Below are positions 16,280 to 25,588 of a stretch of 41,377 nucleotides of DNA, in pieces. The notes below the pieces were generated by a model. That model did no database searches, was not told where the DNA came from, and was given only the letters and a program-made list of their open reading frames with translations. Made by a program: the position numbers and the translations under genes. Origin of the DNA: a virus; IMG/VR virus record IMGVR_UViG_3300027762_000015, positions 1 to 41,377 of that record. The stretch is one strand, 5' to 3'. Every line of letters starts with the position of its first letter. Positions within the stretch are counted from its first letter, which is position 1.

Positions 16280-17194
16280 ATGATTTACAAAACTACAAGT
16301 ATTAAAAGAGTTATATCTAAGGTGTTCACCGATCTTGATTTACAAGAAGGTGACCACAGGGTATCTGACATGATTGAGTGGGTTGGCGAAGCTCTTGAAA
16401 AGATTGGGGCATTTCCTGCATTTGTTAACAAGGTTACAGGTAAAGATGGTAATCCTATTCTTGTTGTGTCTGGGTATCAGACAAAACTCCCTAATGATTT
16501 TCATAGGTTAATTCAGGTTAGTTTTTCTACAGTGGAGTCAGGTCCTTATTATCCAATGAGATATGCAACTGGTTCTTTTGATTTTGGGTCAGTAGTGAAT
16601 ACCACAAGTGACACAGAAGCCGTTTACCCAGAATCTGCTTTGATTTCATTAGCAATGGATCTGTATGATCTAGATTATGAAGATGCCTTAGCTTATATTA
16701 ATGCACATTCCAACATACGATCTATATTGAATTCTTTGTTAGCTCAGTCTGGTACATATAGTACTACAAATGAACAAGACGATTTATTGAATACAACTAT
16801 TGATTATACTTATTTAATTACAGATAATTATATAAAGACTAATCAAGAGACGGGTTATATAATGTTGGCTTATCAAGCTATACCGACAGACAATAATGGT
16901 TACCCTTTAATACCAGATGATGCATCTTTTATGGAAGCATTGTATTGGTATATAGTAACAAAATTATTATATCCACAATGGAAACTTGGCACGATTAGAG
17001 ATGCTGTGTATTATGATGCTAGGCGTTCTTGGAATTTTTATTGTAAGCAGGCGTATGGTAATGCATTGATGCCTAATAAGGATCAATTAGAAAGTATAAA
17101 GAATACTTGGTTAAGGTTAGTACCGGAGATTAATGAACATGCAACAGGCTTTTCAACGTTAGGTGAAAGGCAGAATATATATGATGCCAATTAA
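16280..17194 (+). CDS. Head-tail connector (ring-like) protein, crAss-like
   Basis: 304 residues. The N-terminus has KRVISKVFTDLDLQEG followed by SDMIEWVGEALEKIGAF, the recognisable opening of a crAss-like connector family. A beta-rich middle (about 55-110, QTKLPNDFHRLIQVSFSTVE) and a late helical segment (PDDASFMEALYWYIVTKLLY, then ARRSWNFYCKQAYG) follow, a pattern also typical of gp4-like head-completion proteins of podoviruses. Together with the two preceding genes it probably forms the stacked rings joining portal to tail. It ends in TAATG with the muzzle gene. Confidence 0.65.
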   Translation: MIYKTTSIKRVISKVFTDLDLQEGDHRVSDMIEWVGEALEKIGAFPAFVNKVTGKDGNPILVVSGYQTKLPNDFHRLIQVSFSTVESGPYYPMRYATGSFDFGSVVNTTSDTEAVYPESALISLAMDLYDLDYEDALAYINAHSNIRSILNSLLAQSGTYSTTNEQDDLLNTTIDYTYLITDNYIKTNQETGYIMLAYQAIPTDNNGYPLIPDDASFMEALYWYIVTKLLYPQWKLGTIRDAVYYDARRSWNFYCKQAYGNALMPNKDQLESIKNTWLRLVPEINEHATGFSTLGERQNIYDAN

Positions 17195-20100
17195 TGGATG
17201 TAATTAATACATTTGTAGGTGGGATGCGTAAGGACATTGACAAATCGTTGATGTCTAATAAGACGTATTTAGATGCGCATAACTTTCGTATTGTAACAAC
17301 TAAAGGTTCAACAAGTGGGTCCTTAGAGAATATCAAAGGTAATATTGTGTTGAGCACAGGCGATGTTATAACATCTGGTCAACGTATTATAGGTTCGTGT
17401 GAGATTAGGGACAAGCTTGTATTGTTTACTACTAATAATTTAACACCGGGTACACCGGCTAGTGGTACAAGTAAAATATATGTTGCTGAAATAAATTTAA
17501 TTACAGAGGCACAAACTTCATTAACTTGTATTTATGATGATAATTTAAATGCAGGTTTGGGTACATCAGACTTTCTTAATTTTAGTGTAGCCTACCCAAT
17601 AAAAGCTGTATGTAGATATGAAACTCCAAATATACAAAAAGTGTATTGGACAGACGGTTATAATAATGTTAGGTTTTGTGACATCGGTAAATATTTAACT
17701 GTAGATGGTGAGGCTTATGTAAACCCTGGGGATTATATGTCCGTAGACAAGTTTGAGTTTTTACCAAAGTTTGTTGGGTCTAAGCCAACGTTGTCTAATA
17801 TAGTAGGGGGTAAATTAAGGTCTGGTATAGTTGCGTATTCATACCAGTTATACAATTTGAATGGGGCTGAGACTTCGTTCTCTCCAACAAGTGATCCTTT
17901 TGCTGTTACGTCGTGTAATGATTTTATGTCAAACACATTTACTTATCGTGGTGATAGTGAAGAAAAGAATACAGGAAAAGGGTTTATCATATCAATAAAT
18001 AATACAGCAAACACAGGTTATAATAGGTTAAGGTTAATTCGTATAGAGTATTCGGCTATTAATGAGTTACCAAAGATTTATATATGTAACGAAATAGAAA
18101 TAGATACTGCAGGTAGTACTGTTTTAATTACAGATATTGGTGATGTAATCGGGGAGCTTACAGTAGATGAATTTAATATAATATCTACTGAATTGTTTTC
18201 ATGTCAAGACTTAGCAATAAAGGACAACAGATTGTTTGCTGCTAATATTGAGAAGTCAGATTTTACTGTTGATAGTTTTGATTGTCGTGCTATAAGGTTT
18301 AGGGCTGGGGAAGTACTATCTAGTTCTGATATAACTAATTCAATAGCTGCTATAGACCATGCTGATTCTGAAGTTACTATTTCTAGGCAAGGAGATAGCA
18401 CCATATTAGTTACAATTACAACTGCTAGTACATATTTAGGTATACCATCAGGTCGCACTGTTTTAGATGGTATAGGCACAGGTAATGGTTTTACAGCAGT
18501 TGCTACAGTCAGAACTGTTGGTAATGTTGTATCTGGTGTATGGTATGATGCAGCTAGCAATCCTACAGGTTATTCTTCTACGGTTGCAGAAACTTCTCTT
18601 GCATTAGATTCTTATACAGCTGCTACAGATACTTTAACATTTACTGCAACTACTATTGGTTCTGCTTATTTTGGTCCAGCGTTTTGGAGTATACATTATG
18701 GGTTTGTATATGAAATAATATTTACATATAATTATACTTATGATACATCATATGAAGATGCGTATCTTTATGATACAGATGGTGTAAGTTCTATAATTAT
18801 AACGAAACCCACAGACCCTGATGTTGTAGCAGATTGGAACACAGCAGGGTGGACTAATTATACATCAGATCACGATGGTATAAATATATATAATAATCCT
18901 GACAATGATGGTGATTATTTATATCGCTATGTGTATCAAGGAGACTGTCAAACTATAGGAGCGGAAGGTCCTAATGTTAAAATAGATTTTGAGACAGAGT
19001 CTTTTGTATTAGACTCTTCTGGTAATGATGCAATATTTTATGCATCAACTCCAGGTACTGGTGTTAATACATCGTATACAAACTATGCTAGTGTTTGGCA
19101 AGGTGGTAAATTATCTTGGCAACGTGATGAGATATATAGGTTGTATGCTGTGTGGGGTAACGATAGGGGGCAATTATCAGATCCTAAGTGGATTATAGAT
19201 TTACGTATGCCTAGTTTTCATGAGGCTGATTTTACTAACAGCTCTAGTGAAACTGTTAAGGCCAGTGTTTTAGCAGATATAAGTGGTACTACTGTAGTAT
19301 CATATAGGCTGTATCCACGAATACTTTTTAAATCATTTCCAAGTAATGCAACTTGGGTTCAAGTGTATAGGGTTAAAAGAGATCGTGCAGATAGGTCTGT
19401 TGTTACACAAGGTCTAGCAATACCAACTAATAATGCTGCTGAGGAATATACTGCACTAGATTTAGATAATGTAATATTAGCAACAAATGGTATAGAATTA
19501 GTAAAACTTGTTTCACCAGAAATAAACATCAATAAAAATATAGCCAAACAAGCTAATGATTATATTGAGTATATTACTCATTTTTATGGGACTCCTGGGA
19601 CTACTACTGTTAAAACACCTAGTACTACAGATGGTTATTATAGATATATTCATAAGTTAAAAGAGAATACTCGTGTAGCATACACAGTAGGTTGTAAGAG
19701 TGTTGTAAATGATGCTATTGCTATATTACCACACTCTGCTAGTACAGAAGATGTTACAGTAGATGGAAAACAATATACTAATTATCATTCTGCCCATGCT
19801 AAAGGTTCTACAGGTCTATTAATATCTTATGATAATGAAACATGGGCTGCGGAAGGGGCAAGATATGTTTTAGTTAATTATAAGTCAGATAATTATGGTT
19901 CACAGTATGGTGGGTACACTTTTGAAGACAGGGCTTATAATGTATCTATACCTTGTTCTGATATAATAAAATATAATCAAGTTAGTACTTGGTTTGACAT
20001 TGATGGTGGGGATACATTTATAAATTATTATGATGTGTCTACCTTCTTGTTTGATTTAGCACAAGCTGATAACGGGGCGTCTTTTTCAGAATCAGCATAT

Positions 20101-21486
20101 GTACCATTAGAGAGTTCTGTAAATTGTGATTTAAGGTATGATGATAGTCAAGCACACTTAACTTATTCAAATACAGACGCCACACTTAGGCAAGAGTATG
20201 CTGGTACACACGTATTATCGGATGGTAGTGAATATATACAAGACAAAGATTTGTATTTATATAATACGGTATATTCTCAATTGATAGACATTAAGTATGC
20301 TATATCATTACCCTCAGATGCTGTTATAGAGACAGATTTTGATTGCATGGTTAAGGCATCTAATGTTAAAGATAATGGTGAACTGTCTGATTCGTGGACT
20401 AAATTTGGAGTTAATGAGTTTATAGAAGTAGAGACTTCTTATGGGCCAATTAATGCATTGTCTAATTTTAATGACAGGTTAATATATTTTCAAGACAAAG
20501 CCTTTGGTTTATTGTCAATCAACGAACGTTCATTAATAACAGATCAAGCATCTGCTGCTTTAGTTTTAGGCACCGGGGGGATATTAGATAGGTATACTTA
20601 TGTTGCTAACCAGACAGGCTGTAAAGATAAATTTAGTATATGTAATTCTAAATCTGGTTTGTATTGGTATGACAGGTTAATTAATTCTATATATAGATAT
20701 TCAGATACACTTATTAATTTAACTAAGGTTAAAGAGTTACAGTCTTATTTAGACAATTCTACTGTTATAACAAGTGCAGCAAAAGTATTAAGCTATTCTG
20801 ATATTAAAAATGATGAAGTTTTATTTACTTTTTATCAAGAAAGTGCAACAAGTGGGTTCACTATTTCGTATAATGAATTAGTAGATGCATACGTTTCATT
20901 CTATGATTTTATACCTACAATATATATACCTTTTAATTTTAGGTATTTGACTACTACTAATAGTTATTATTGCAGTTCTGATTTTAACAGAGACCGTCTA
21001 TTCCTGCACGATAGTTCAACATGGGATAGGTGTTATTTCTATGCCCTTACTACAGGGGTTGCAGGAAAGTATGTGGATTCTACATTGAAGTTATTATTTA
21101 ACCCTGAGTATGAATATACTAAGGTGTTTGATAATTTCTTTTATATATCTAATTCATATTCAACTACGGCTGATATATTTGCAGATACGTTTGCAACTGT
21201 TAGGTGTTATAATGATTATCAGAATACAGACTATATTACATTAACCCCTACAACTAATATTAGGCGTAGGGAGCGTGGGTGGACTTTAGCAGTACCACGT
21301 AATGCTGTTAATGCTAACGTTAGTACTAACCCTGATATATTCAGTGCACTTGATCAATCACAAACATTCAAAGAGCGTATGAGGGACAAATACCTTATAT
21401 CTGATTTTACATATGACAATGATGGTACATATGATAGGTTTGTAATATCTAATATGGGGCTACGCTATCGCAGTAGCATAAGGTAA
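17194..21486 (+). CDS. Tail muzzle/stabilisation protein, crAss-like
   Basis: 1430 residues. The N-terminus reads INTFVGGMRKDIDKSL, then YLDAHNFRIVTT and GSLENIKGN. This matches the start (N-x-F-x-G-G-M-x-x-D and N-x-R-[IL]-V-T, then N-x-K-G-N) that I associate with large stabilisation or muzzle proteins of crAss-like phages. The rest is beta-rich with many Tyr/Asp/Thr segments, no membrane span and no coiled coil, consistent with a large multi-domain shell around the tail opening. It lies after the three ring-like genes and before the cargo genes. Length is close to what I expect for the family. A run of six G residues sits at 20575-20580. Start and stop both lie in TAATG junctions. Confidence 0.75.
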   Translation: MDVINTFVGGMRKDIDKSLMSNKTYLDAHNFRIVTTKGSTSGSLENIKGNIVLSTGDVITSGQRIIGSCEIRDKLVLFTTNNLTPGTPASGTSKIYVAEINLITEAQTSLTCIYDDNLNAGLGTSDFLNFSVAYPIKAVCRYETPNIQKVYWTDGYNNVRFCDIGKYLTVDGEAYVNPGDYMSVDKFEFLPKFVGSKPTLSNIVGGKLRSGIVAYSYQLYNLNGAETSFSPTSDPFAVTSCNDFMSNTFTYRGDSEEKNTGKGFIISINNTANTGYNRLRLIRIEYSAINELPKIYICNEIEIDTAGSTVLITDIGDVIGELTVDEFNIISTELFSCQDLAIKDNRLFAANIEKSDFTVDSFDCRAIRFRAGEVLSSSDITNSIAAIDHADSEVTISRQGDSTILVTITTASTYLGIPSGRTVLDGIGTGNGFTAVATVRTVGNVVSGVWYDAASNPTGYSSTVAETSLALDSYTAATDTLTFTATTIGSAYFGPAFWSIHYGFVYEIIFTYNYTYDTSYEDAYLYDTDGVSSIIITKPTDPDVVADWNTAGWTNYTSDHDGINIYNNPDNDGDYLYRYVYQGDCQTIGAEGPNVKIDFETESFVLDSSGNDAIFYASTPGTGVNTSYTNYASVWQGGKLSWQRDEIYRLYAVWGNDRGQLSDPKWIIDLRMPSFHEADFTNSSSETVKASVLADISGTTVVSYRLYPRILFKSFPSNATWVQVYRVKRDRADRSVVTQGLAIPTNNAAEEYTALDLDNVILATNGIELVKLVSPEININKNIAKQANDYIEYITHFYGTPGTTTVKTPSTTDGYYRYIHKLKENTRVAYTVGCKSVVNDAIAILPHSASTEDVTVDGKQYTNYHSAHAKGSTGLLISYDNETWAAEGARYVLVNYKSDNYGSQYGGYTFEDRAYNVSIPCSDIIKYNQVSTWFDIDGGDTFINYYDVSTFLFDLAQADNGASFSESAYVPLESSVNCDLRYDDSQAHLTYSNTDATLRQEYAGTHVLSDGSEYIQDKDLYLYNTVYSQLIDIKYAISLPSDAVIETDFDCMVKASNVKDNGELSDSWTKFGVNEFIEVETSYGPINALSNFNDRLIYFQDKAFGLLSINERSLITDQASAALVLGTGGILDRYTYVANQTGCKDKFSICNSKSGLYWYDRLINSIYRYSDTLINLTKVKELQSYLDNSTVITSAAKVLSYSDIKNDEVLFTFYQESATSGFTISYNELVDAYVSFYDFIPTIYIPFNFRYLTTTNSYYCSSDFNRDRLFLHDSSTWDRCYFYALTTGVAGKYVDSTLKLLFNPEYEYTKVFDNFFYISNSYSTTADIFADTFATVRCYNDYQNTDYITLTPTTNIRRRERGWTLAVPRNAVNANVSTNPDIFSALDQSQTFKERMRDKYLISDFTYDNDGTYDRFVISNMGLRYRSSIR

Positions 21487-22481
21487 TGGCAATACATATT
21501 AAAAAAAGTAAAGTTGGTTCTTTGCACAAACACCTTGGCGTTAAGAAAGGTGATAAGATACCAGCATCTAAATTAAAGGATAAACCCGGTGATTCTAAGG
21601 CTGTTAAAAAGAAAAAAGTATTTGCTAGGAATGCTAAGAAGTGGAAACATCCAGAAGGTGGTACAGTTCGTCCAACTAAGACTTCTATGGTAGTTAGTAA
21701 TAATGTGTGGACTCCACAAACTAGGCAAAGTATATATCCTTTATTAGCTAAGGCTGGTATGGTTGGTCATGGAGCTGATAGTTTAACATTAGACCAATGG
21801 AATAAACTTATACCAGAAGATACAATGAAATATATGAATAGAGATAAAGGGTTTGATTATACTGTTGGTAATACAGCTAATCCTGGCGGAGTTAAATACT
21901 GGTCTATGGATTTAGTACCTAATATGCAGAGTTATGTACCAAATAGTAATAGTACTAATTATTTAACAGAGAGGTCTAATACTAAATATCCTGGTGGTGG
22001 CCAAGTTATGAGTGGTATAGGTGGTGTATTAGGTGCTATACCAACACCATATACACAAATTGCTGGTGCAGTTCTTAACTTTGGTGGCATGTTGTTATCT
22101 GGTAATGAACAGAAGAAGGCTGAAGAAAAAGCAGCTTTACAAGATTACCAGACTAGTGCACAGAATGCAGCTAGGTTATCTAACAGTAAAACACGTAATC
22201 CGTTTACTACTACATTTGCATATGGTGGTCTTGCACCTAATGGTACACCTATTGAAGTTGAAGATGAAGAAGTTATGCGTAATCCAAATGATGGTAGTAT
22301 GGTTGAGTTTGATGGGGCTACACATGCACAAGGTGGCATAGATGTAGAAGCAGAACCAGGCTCACAAATATTTGGTAATTTAAAAATTAAGTCAGGTACA
22401 TACAAAGGTATGGAATATAAAGAAGCTGCTCAAGTTATTAAGGATAAGATTGCTAGGTTACAAAAAAAATTAGATAAGTAA
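21486..22481 (+). CDS. Probable cargo/structural protein with THAQGGI motif
   Basis: 331 residues. The N-terminus is Lys-rich (SLHKHLGVKKGDKIPASKL, then KKKKVFARNAKKWKH), typical of crAss-like internal proteins. A Gly-rich hydrophobic segment (about 175-205, VMSGIGGVLGAIPTPYTQIA) could be membrane-active. The C-terminus has TPIEVEDEEVMRNP, then THAQGGIDVEAEPGSQIFG, the V-E-G-x-E ... H-x-Q-G-G-[IV] motif found in many Bacteroidetes-phage virion proteins. A coiled C-terminal tail ends in RLQKKLDK, encoded by a run of eight A (22462-22469). It joins the next gene by TAATG, and the two may correspond to a single longer protein in relatives. Confidence 0.65.
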   Translation: MAIHIKKSKVGSLHKHLGVKKGDKIPASKLKDKPGDSKAVKKKKVFARNAKKWKHPEGGTVRPTKTSMVVSNNVWTPQTRQSIYPLLAKAGMVGHGADSLTLDQWNKLIPEDTMKYMNRDKGFDYTVGNTANPGGVKYWSMDLVPNMQSYVPNSNSTNYLTERSNTKYPGGGQVMSGIGGVLGAIPTPYTQIAGAVLNFGGMLLSGNEQKKAEEKAALQDYQTSAQNAARLSNSKTRNPFTTTFAYGGLAPNGTPIEVEDEEVMRNPNDGSMVEFDGATHAQGGIDVEAEPGSQIFGNLKIKSGTYKGMEYKEAAQVIKDKIARLQKKLDK

Positions 22482-23437
22482 TGGCAACATTGATTGATAA
22501 ATATAGTATAGAGAAAATGATTGATCGTTATCAGAAAGAGTTAGATCAATTGTTTGCAGAACAAGAAACTTTAAAGGTTAAGGCTAATCCATTTAGAAGA
22601 CTTAAGGCTAAAGGTGGTTTAGATGTACCAGAAGATTATAGATTTAATACAGCATATAATGCAGATGATTATATAGCATTAGAAGAAGGTAATAATCCAG
22701 GGATACAAAATGTTGGTCAGTATTTAAATACAGCAGAACCTACACAATCCCCAAAAGGTGTTTTTAATTTTAGGGATAAATTTGATATATTTCTTGCTAA
22801 TGCTGCTGATAAATTAAAAAATGCTGATTGGGATAAGATAGGTAATAGTGCTATGCAAATGGCATCTCCTATGTATAATATAGTAAAAGGTTTATCCAAA
22901 CCTACTAAAACATTACCTAAGTATAATCCTTACAATGATTATATAAGGTCGTTGATGAGGAATAGGCGATTTAATATTGATCCACTGCTTAATAAGAATT
23001 TAGTTGCAAATGCTGTTGCAAATAAGAATATAAGTAATGTTGCTAGGTCTCGTGGGGAGTTAATGAGTAACCTTGGAGCAGCACAGAATTACCGTATGAC
23101 AGGTGATATGGCGGCATACGCACATAAGGATAACATGGATAATCAGTATATGGCAGAAGAAGCACAGATGGATTATGGTGTAGGTCGTGATATATCTCAA
23201 ATGGATTGGGGTACACAGATAGCTAATGAACAGAATAAGGCTGCAAGGAATCAGTTTTTAGGGCAGGGTATGGTAGACTTTGGTCAGTTTGCTCAGGTTC
23301 AGCAGCAAATGAAAAATCAGAAAGGTAGGGATCAACAATTAGCTGGTATATGGCAGGATTCTTATCCGTTTATGTCTCAGTTTATGCCAAATGTTCAAAG
23401 CATTGTAGACTACGCCAATCAACTTAAAACAACATAA
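22481..23437 (+). CDS. Probable internal (cargo) protein, crAss-like
   Basis: 318 residues. The N-terminus is a coiled coil (MIDRYQKELDQLFAEQETLK, residues 13-32). A linker and then a highly helical, Asn/Gln/Met/Ala-rich region follow (about 150-280, with YIRSLMRNRRFNIDPLL, NISNVARSRGELMSNLGAAQ, then NQYMAEEAQMDYGVGRD). This helical Gln/Asn/Met-rich style is that of virion-internal proteins ejected with DNA. It begins within the stop codon of the preceding gene and is followed one base after its stop by another internal-protein gene. No catalytic residues are visible. Confidence 0.6.
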   Translation: MATLIDKYSIEKMIDRYQKELDQLFAEQETLKVKANPFRRLKAKGGLDVPEDYRFNTAYNADDYIALEEGNNPGIQNVGQYLNTAEPTQSPKGVFNFRDKFDIFLANAADKLKNADWDKIGNSAMQMASPMYNIVKGLSKPTKTLPKYNPYNDYIRSLMRNRRFNIDPLLNKNLVANAVANKNISNVARSRGELMSNLGAAQNYRMTGDMAAYAHKDNMDNQYMAEEAQMDYGVGRDISQMDWGTQIANEQNKAARNQFLGQGMVDFGQFAQVQQQMKNQKGRDQQLAGIWQDSYPFMSQFMPNVQSIVDYANQLKTT

Positions 23438-23438
23438 T

Positions 23439-25580
23439 ATGCAGACAAATCGATTTGAACAACCTCTAGCAGCACAATTTGTAAATACATACGTGCCTAT
23501 ACCATTTGAGCAGATGATGCAAGCTGGTCAGATGAAGCAAGAGAGATATGATAAGGCTGCCGGGGCTACAGATGCCCTTATAGGGGCAATGGATGATATT
23601 ACAGCAATACCTAATTCTGCAGATGAACTTCGTGCTAAGGACTATGCTAATAAAATGCGTTCAATACGTGACAAGTATCTTACAAGAGATTTGTCTGACC
23701 CATTTGTACAGCGTGAGTTAAGTAATGAGATCAACAATAATATTAATAAAGAAGATATAAAACATATACAGCAGTCATACCAAGGTTATTTAAATTATAA
23801 TAAAATATTATCTGACTACGCAGCAAAGGGTGTAGATCCTCCACCGGAAATGTTAGAGAGATTTAGTGGTTATGATTCTACTGTTAAAGGTGTATTTACA
23901 GGTACTCCACAGCAGCAATTAGATGTTTATGGTGATACTAGGAAGTTCTTTGAGGACATGGAAATGCAGTATCAAGGAGTTGTTGATTTGTCTCCTGGTG
24001 TTAAGGGACTTAAGCACGCAGTAACAGAAGAGCGTATATTAGAACATGCTAAGAATAATATAGGTGCTTATATGGCGTTACCATCTGTTAGGCAACATGT
24101 AGAGGTAATGAAAAGGCGTGGACTTGATGAAGGTAAATCTCGTGAGCAATTAGCTTTTGAATATGTACAAAATCATGCACCTGAATTTGCTAGGTCTGCT
24201 GTTAGTAATCCATTTGAAGACCCGAATTATGTACCTGGTGGTGGTACAGGTAATCCTACTGGTCAGTCAGAGCCAGAAACATTTGGTAGAGGACCTGCCG
24301 AAGGGGAAGACTTTAAGAAACGTCAAATGATGAAGGATTATAATAGTCTTGTTGAACGTTATAAAGAAGGGGATACTTCTGTTAAAAATGATATAGACGA
24401 GATTGAAGCAGCTTGGGCAAATGCTGGAAATGTTCCTAGAGAGGGTTCTAAGACTACACCAAATGAAAATATTGAGAGGTATCAAACAGAAGGAGAAGCG
24501 TTGTTTCAAGCTACATTAGATGTTTTAGTTGATAAAGGGATGCCAGAAGACGAAGCTTTTCTTTATTTAGAATCTAATGCGTCAGAACCTTTAATAAATA
24601 TGTATAAGAGTGGTTCTAAAGCAGGTGTAATGTATATTAATGATCCATTACTTAAAGGTAAGGTAGAAAATATTGCAGATGCTTATAGGCTTAATTATTT
24701 TTCTAATCCGTTGATGCCAATGGAAGATAAGAAACGCAAAGAAATTTTTAATGAATATCAAAAAGCCAATTTATCCAATGAACAAATATTAGCAGATTAT
24801 GTAGGTAAGTCTAATGATTTGACTAAGAAAATTTCAAAAGAGCAAGACAACATAGAAAAATATAAGTTACAAGAATACAATAAGTTACAGCCTACACAAG
24901 ATACATATACTATTGTTAATGGTATGTTTGCTTATAATAAAAATATAGGCGCTTTTGAAGGCACTTATTTTGACAAAAACGGGGTATCTAAAAAGTATTC
25001 TAGTATATCTAGTAAAAAGGTAACTGATACTATTTATAATCCAAATAATTATGAAAAATCCTTCTTTGATGAAAAAGGTAAACCTATTAAAAAATCTGAA
25101 AAAATTAAAGAAGCAATAGCAAATAGTTCTGGTTTTACAATTACTGGGTTGGATAATAATGTAACAGATTCTCATAAGGCTAAAATAAAGATTAATATGC
25201 TTAACGAAAGTGGAATGCCTAGTGGTAGTAATTTTATAGTAGAGATACCTTTTGATAGTGATAAAGAATTATCAAGTTTTGTTAGAGAATTAACTAACAG
25301 GAATCAAACTAAAACAAAATTTCAACAACTCACAGTACCAAGTGTAAAAGCGGCTTTAGATGGTGTAGCTATATATGATGGTGAAGAAATAAGTCTTACA
25401 AAATTGGGAGCAATAGGGGAATCTCCTAACAATAAAATAGTATTTGAAAGGTATGGACAATCTCCTTTAATAATGCCAGTTTTAATAAAAGATGGTATAC
25501 GTCAAGAAATGACTAAGCAACCAGTTGGTTTAAAGAATTTACCTTTTGCCATTACTAATTATTTATACAATATTATTTAA
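23439..25580 (+). CDS. Cargo protein, crAss-like
   Basis: 713 residues. The N-terminus NRFEQPLAAQFVNTYVPIPF followed by QMMQAGQMKQERYDKA is a recognisable crAss-like signature for a helical virion protein encoded just before the polymerase. The first 250 residues are helical. A Gly/Pro/Thr-rich linker follows at about 265-290 (VPGGGTGNPTGQSEPETFG). A second helical part runs to about 490, and a beta-rich C-terminal domain from about 490 (YTIVNGMFAYNKNIGAFEGT) to the end. Inferred role: packaged inside the capsid and released at infection. Its TAA overlaps an ATG that is followed immediately by another TAA. Confidence 0.68.
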   Translation: MQTNRFEQPLAAQFVNTYVPIPFEQMMQAGQMKQERYDKAAGATDALIGAMDDITAIPNSADELRAKDYANKMRSIRDKYLTRDLSDPFVQRELSNEINNNINKEDIKHIQQSYQGYLNYNKILSDYAAKGVDPPPEMLERFSGYDSTVKGVFTGTPQQQLDVYGDTRKFFEDMEMQYQGVVDLSPGVKGLKHAVTEERILEHAKNNIGAYMALPSVRQHVEVMKRRGLDEGKSREQLAFEYVQNHAPEFARSAVSNPFEDPNYVPGGGTGNPTGQSEPETFGRGPAEGEDFKKRQMMKDYNSLVERYKEGDTSVKNDIDEIEAAWANAGNVPREGSKTTPNENIERYQTEGEALFQATLDVLVDKGMPEDEAFLYLESNASEPLINMYKSGSKAGVMYINDPLLKGKVENIADAYRLNYFSNPLMPMEDKKRKEIFNEYQKANLSNEQILADYVGKSNDLTKKISKEQDNIEKYKLQEYNKLQPTQDTYTIVNGMFAYNKNIGAFEGTYFDKNGVSKKYSSISSKKVTDTIYNPNNYEKSFFDEKGKPIKKSEKIKEAIANSSGFTITGLDNNVTDSHKAKIKINMLNESGMPSGSNFIVEIPFDSDKELSSFVRELTNRNQTKTKFQQLTVPSVKAALDGVAIYDGEEISLTKLGAIGESPNNKIVFERYGQSPLIMPVLIKDGIRQEMTKQPVGLKNLPFAITNYLYNII

Positions 25581-25588
25581 TGTAAATG
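25578..25588 (+). promoter_or_regulatory. Start-stop element TAATGTAAATG before polymerase gene
   Basis: The TAATG overlap used at six other junctions is present here too, but its ATG (25580-25582) is followed at once by an in-frame TAA. The real start, ATG at 25586, comes directly after and is in the same frame. Minimal ATG-stop units can stall or recycle ribosomes and so dampen the downstream start. Here that would lower synthesis of a 4461-residue protein. Regulatory effect is inference. Confidence 0.4.

Noticed and set aside
22462-22477. A8 run near the end of the gene at 21486 as a programmed -1 frameshift into the next gene
   Set aside because: The next gene is indeed in the -1 frame, but a -1 slip at the A-run meets TAA at 22475-22477 before reaching it, so no fusion would form. 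The TAATG overlap explains the junction better.
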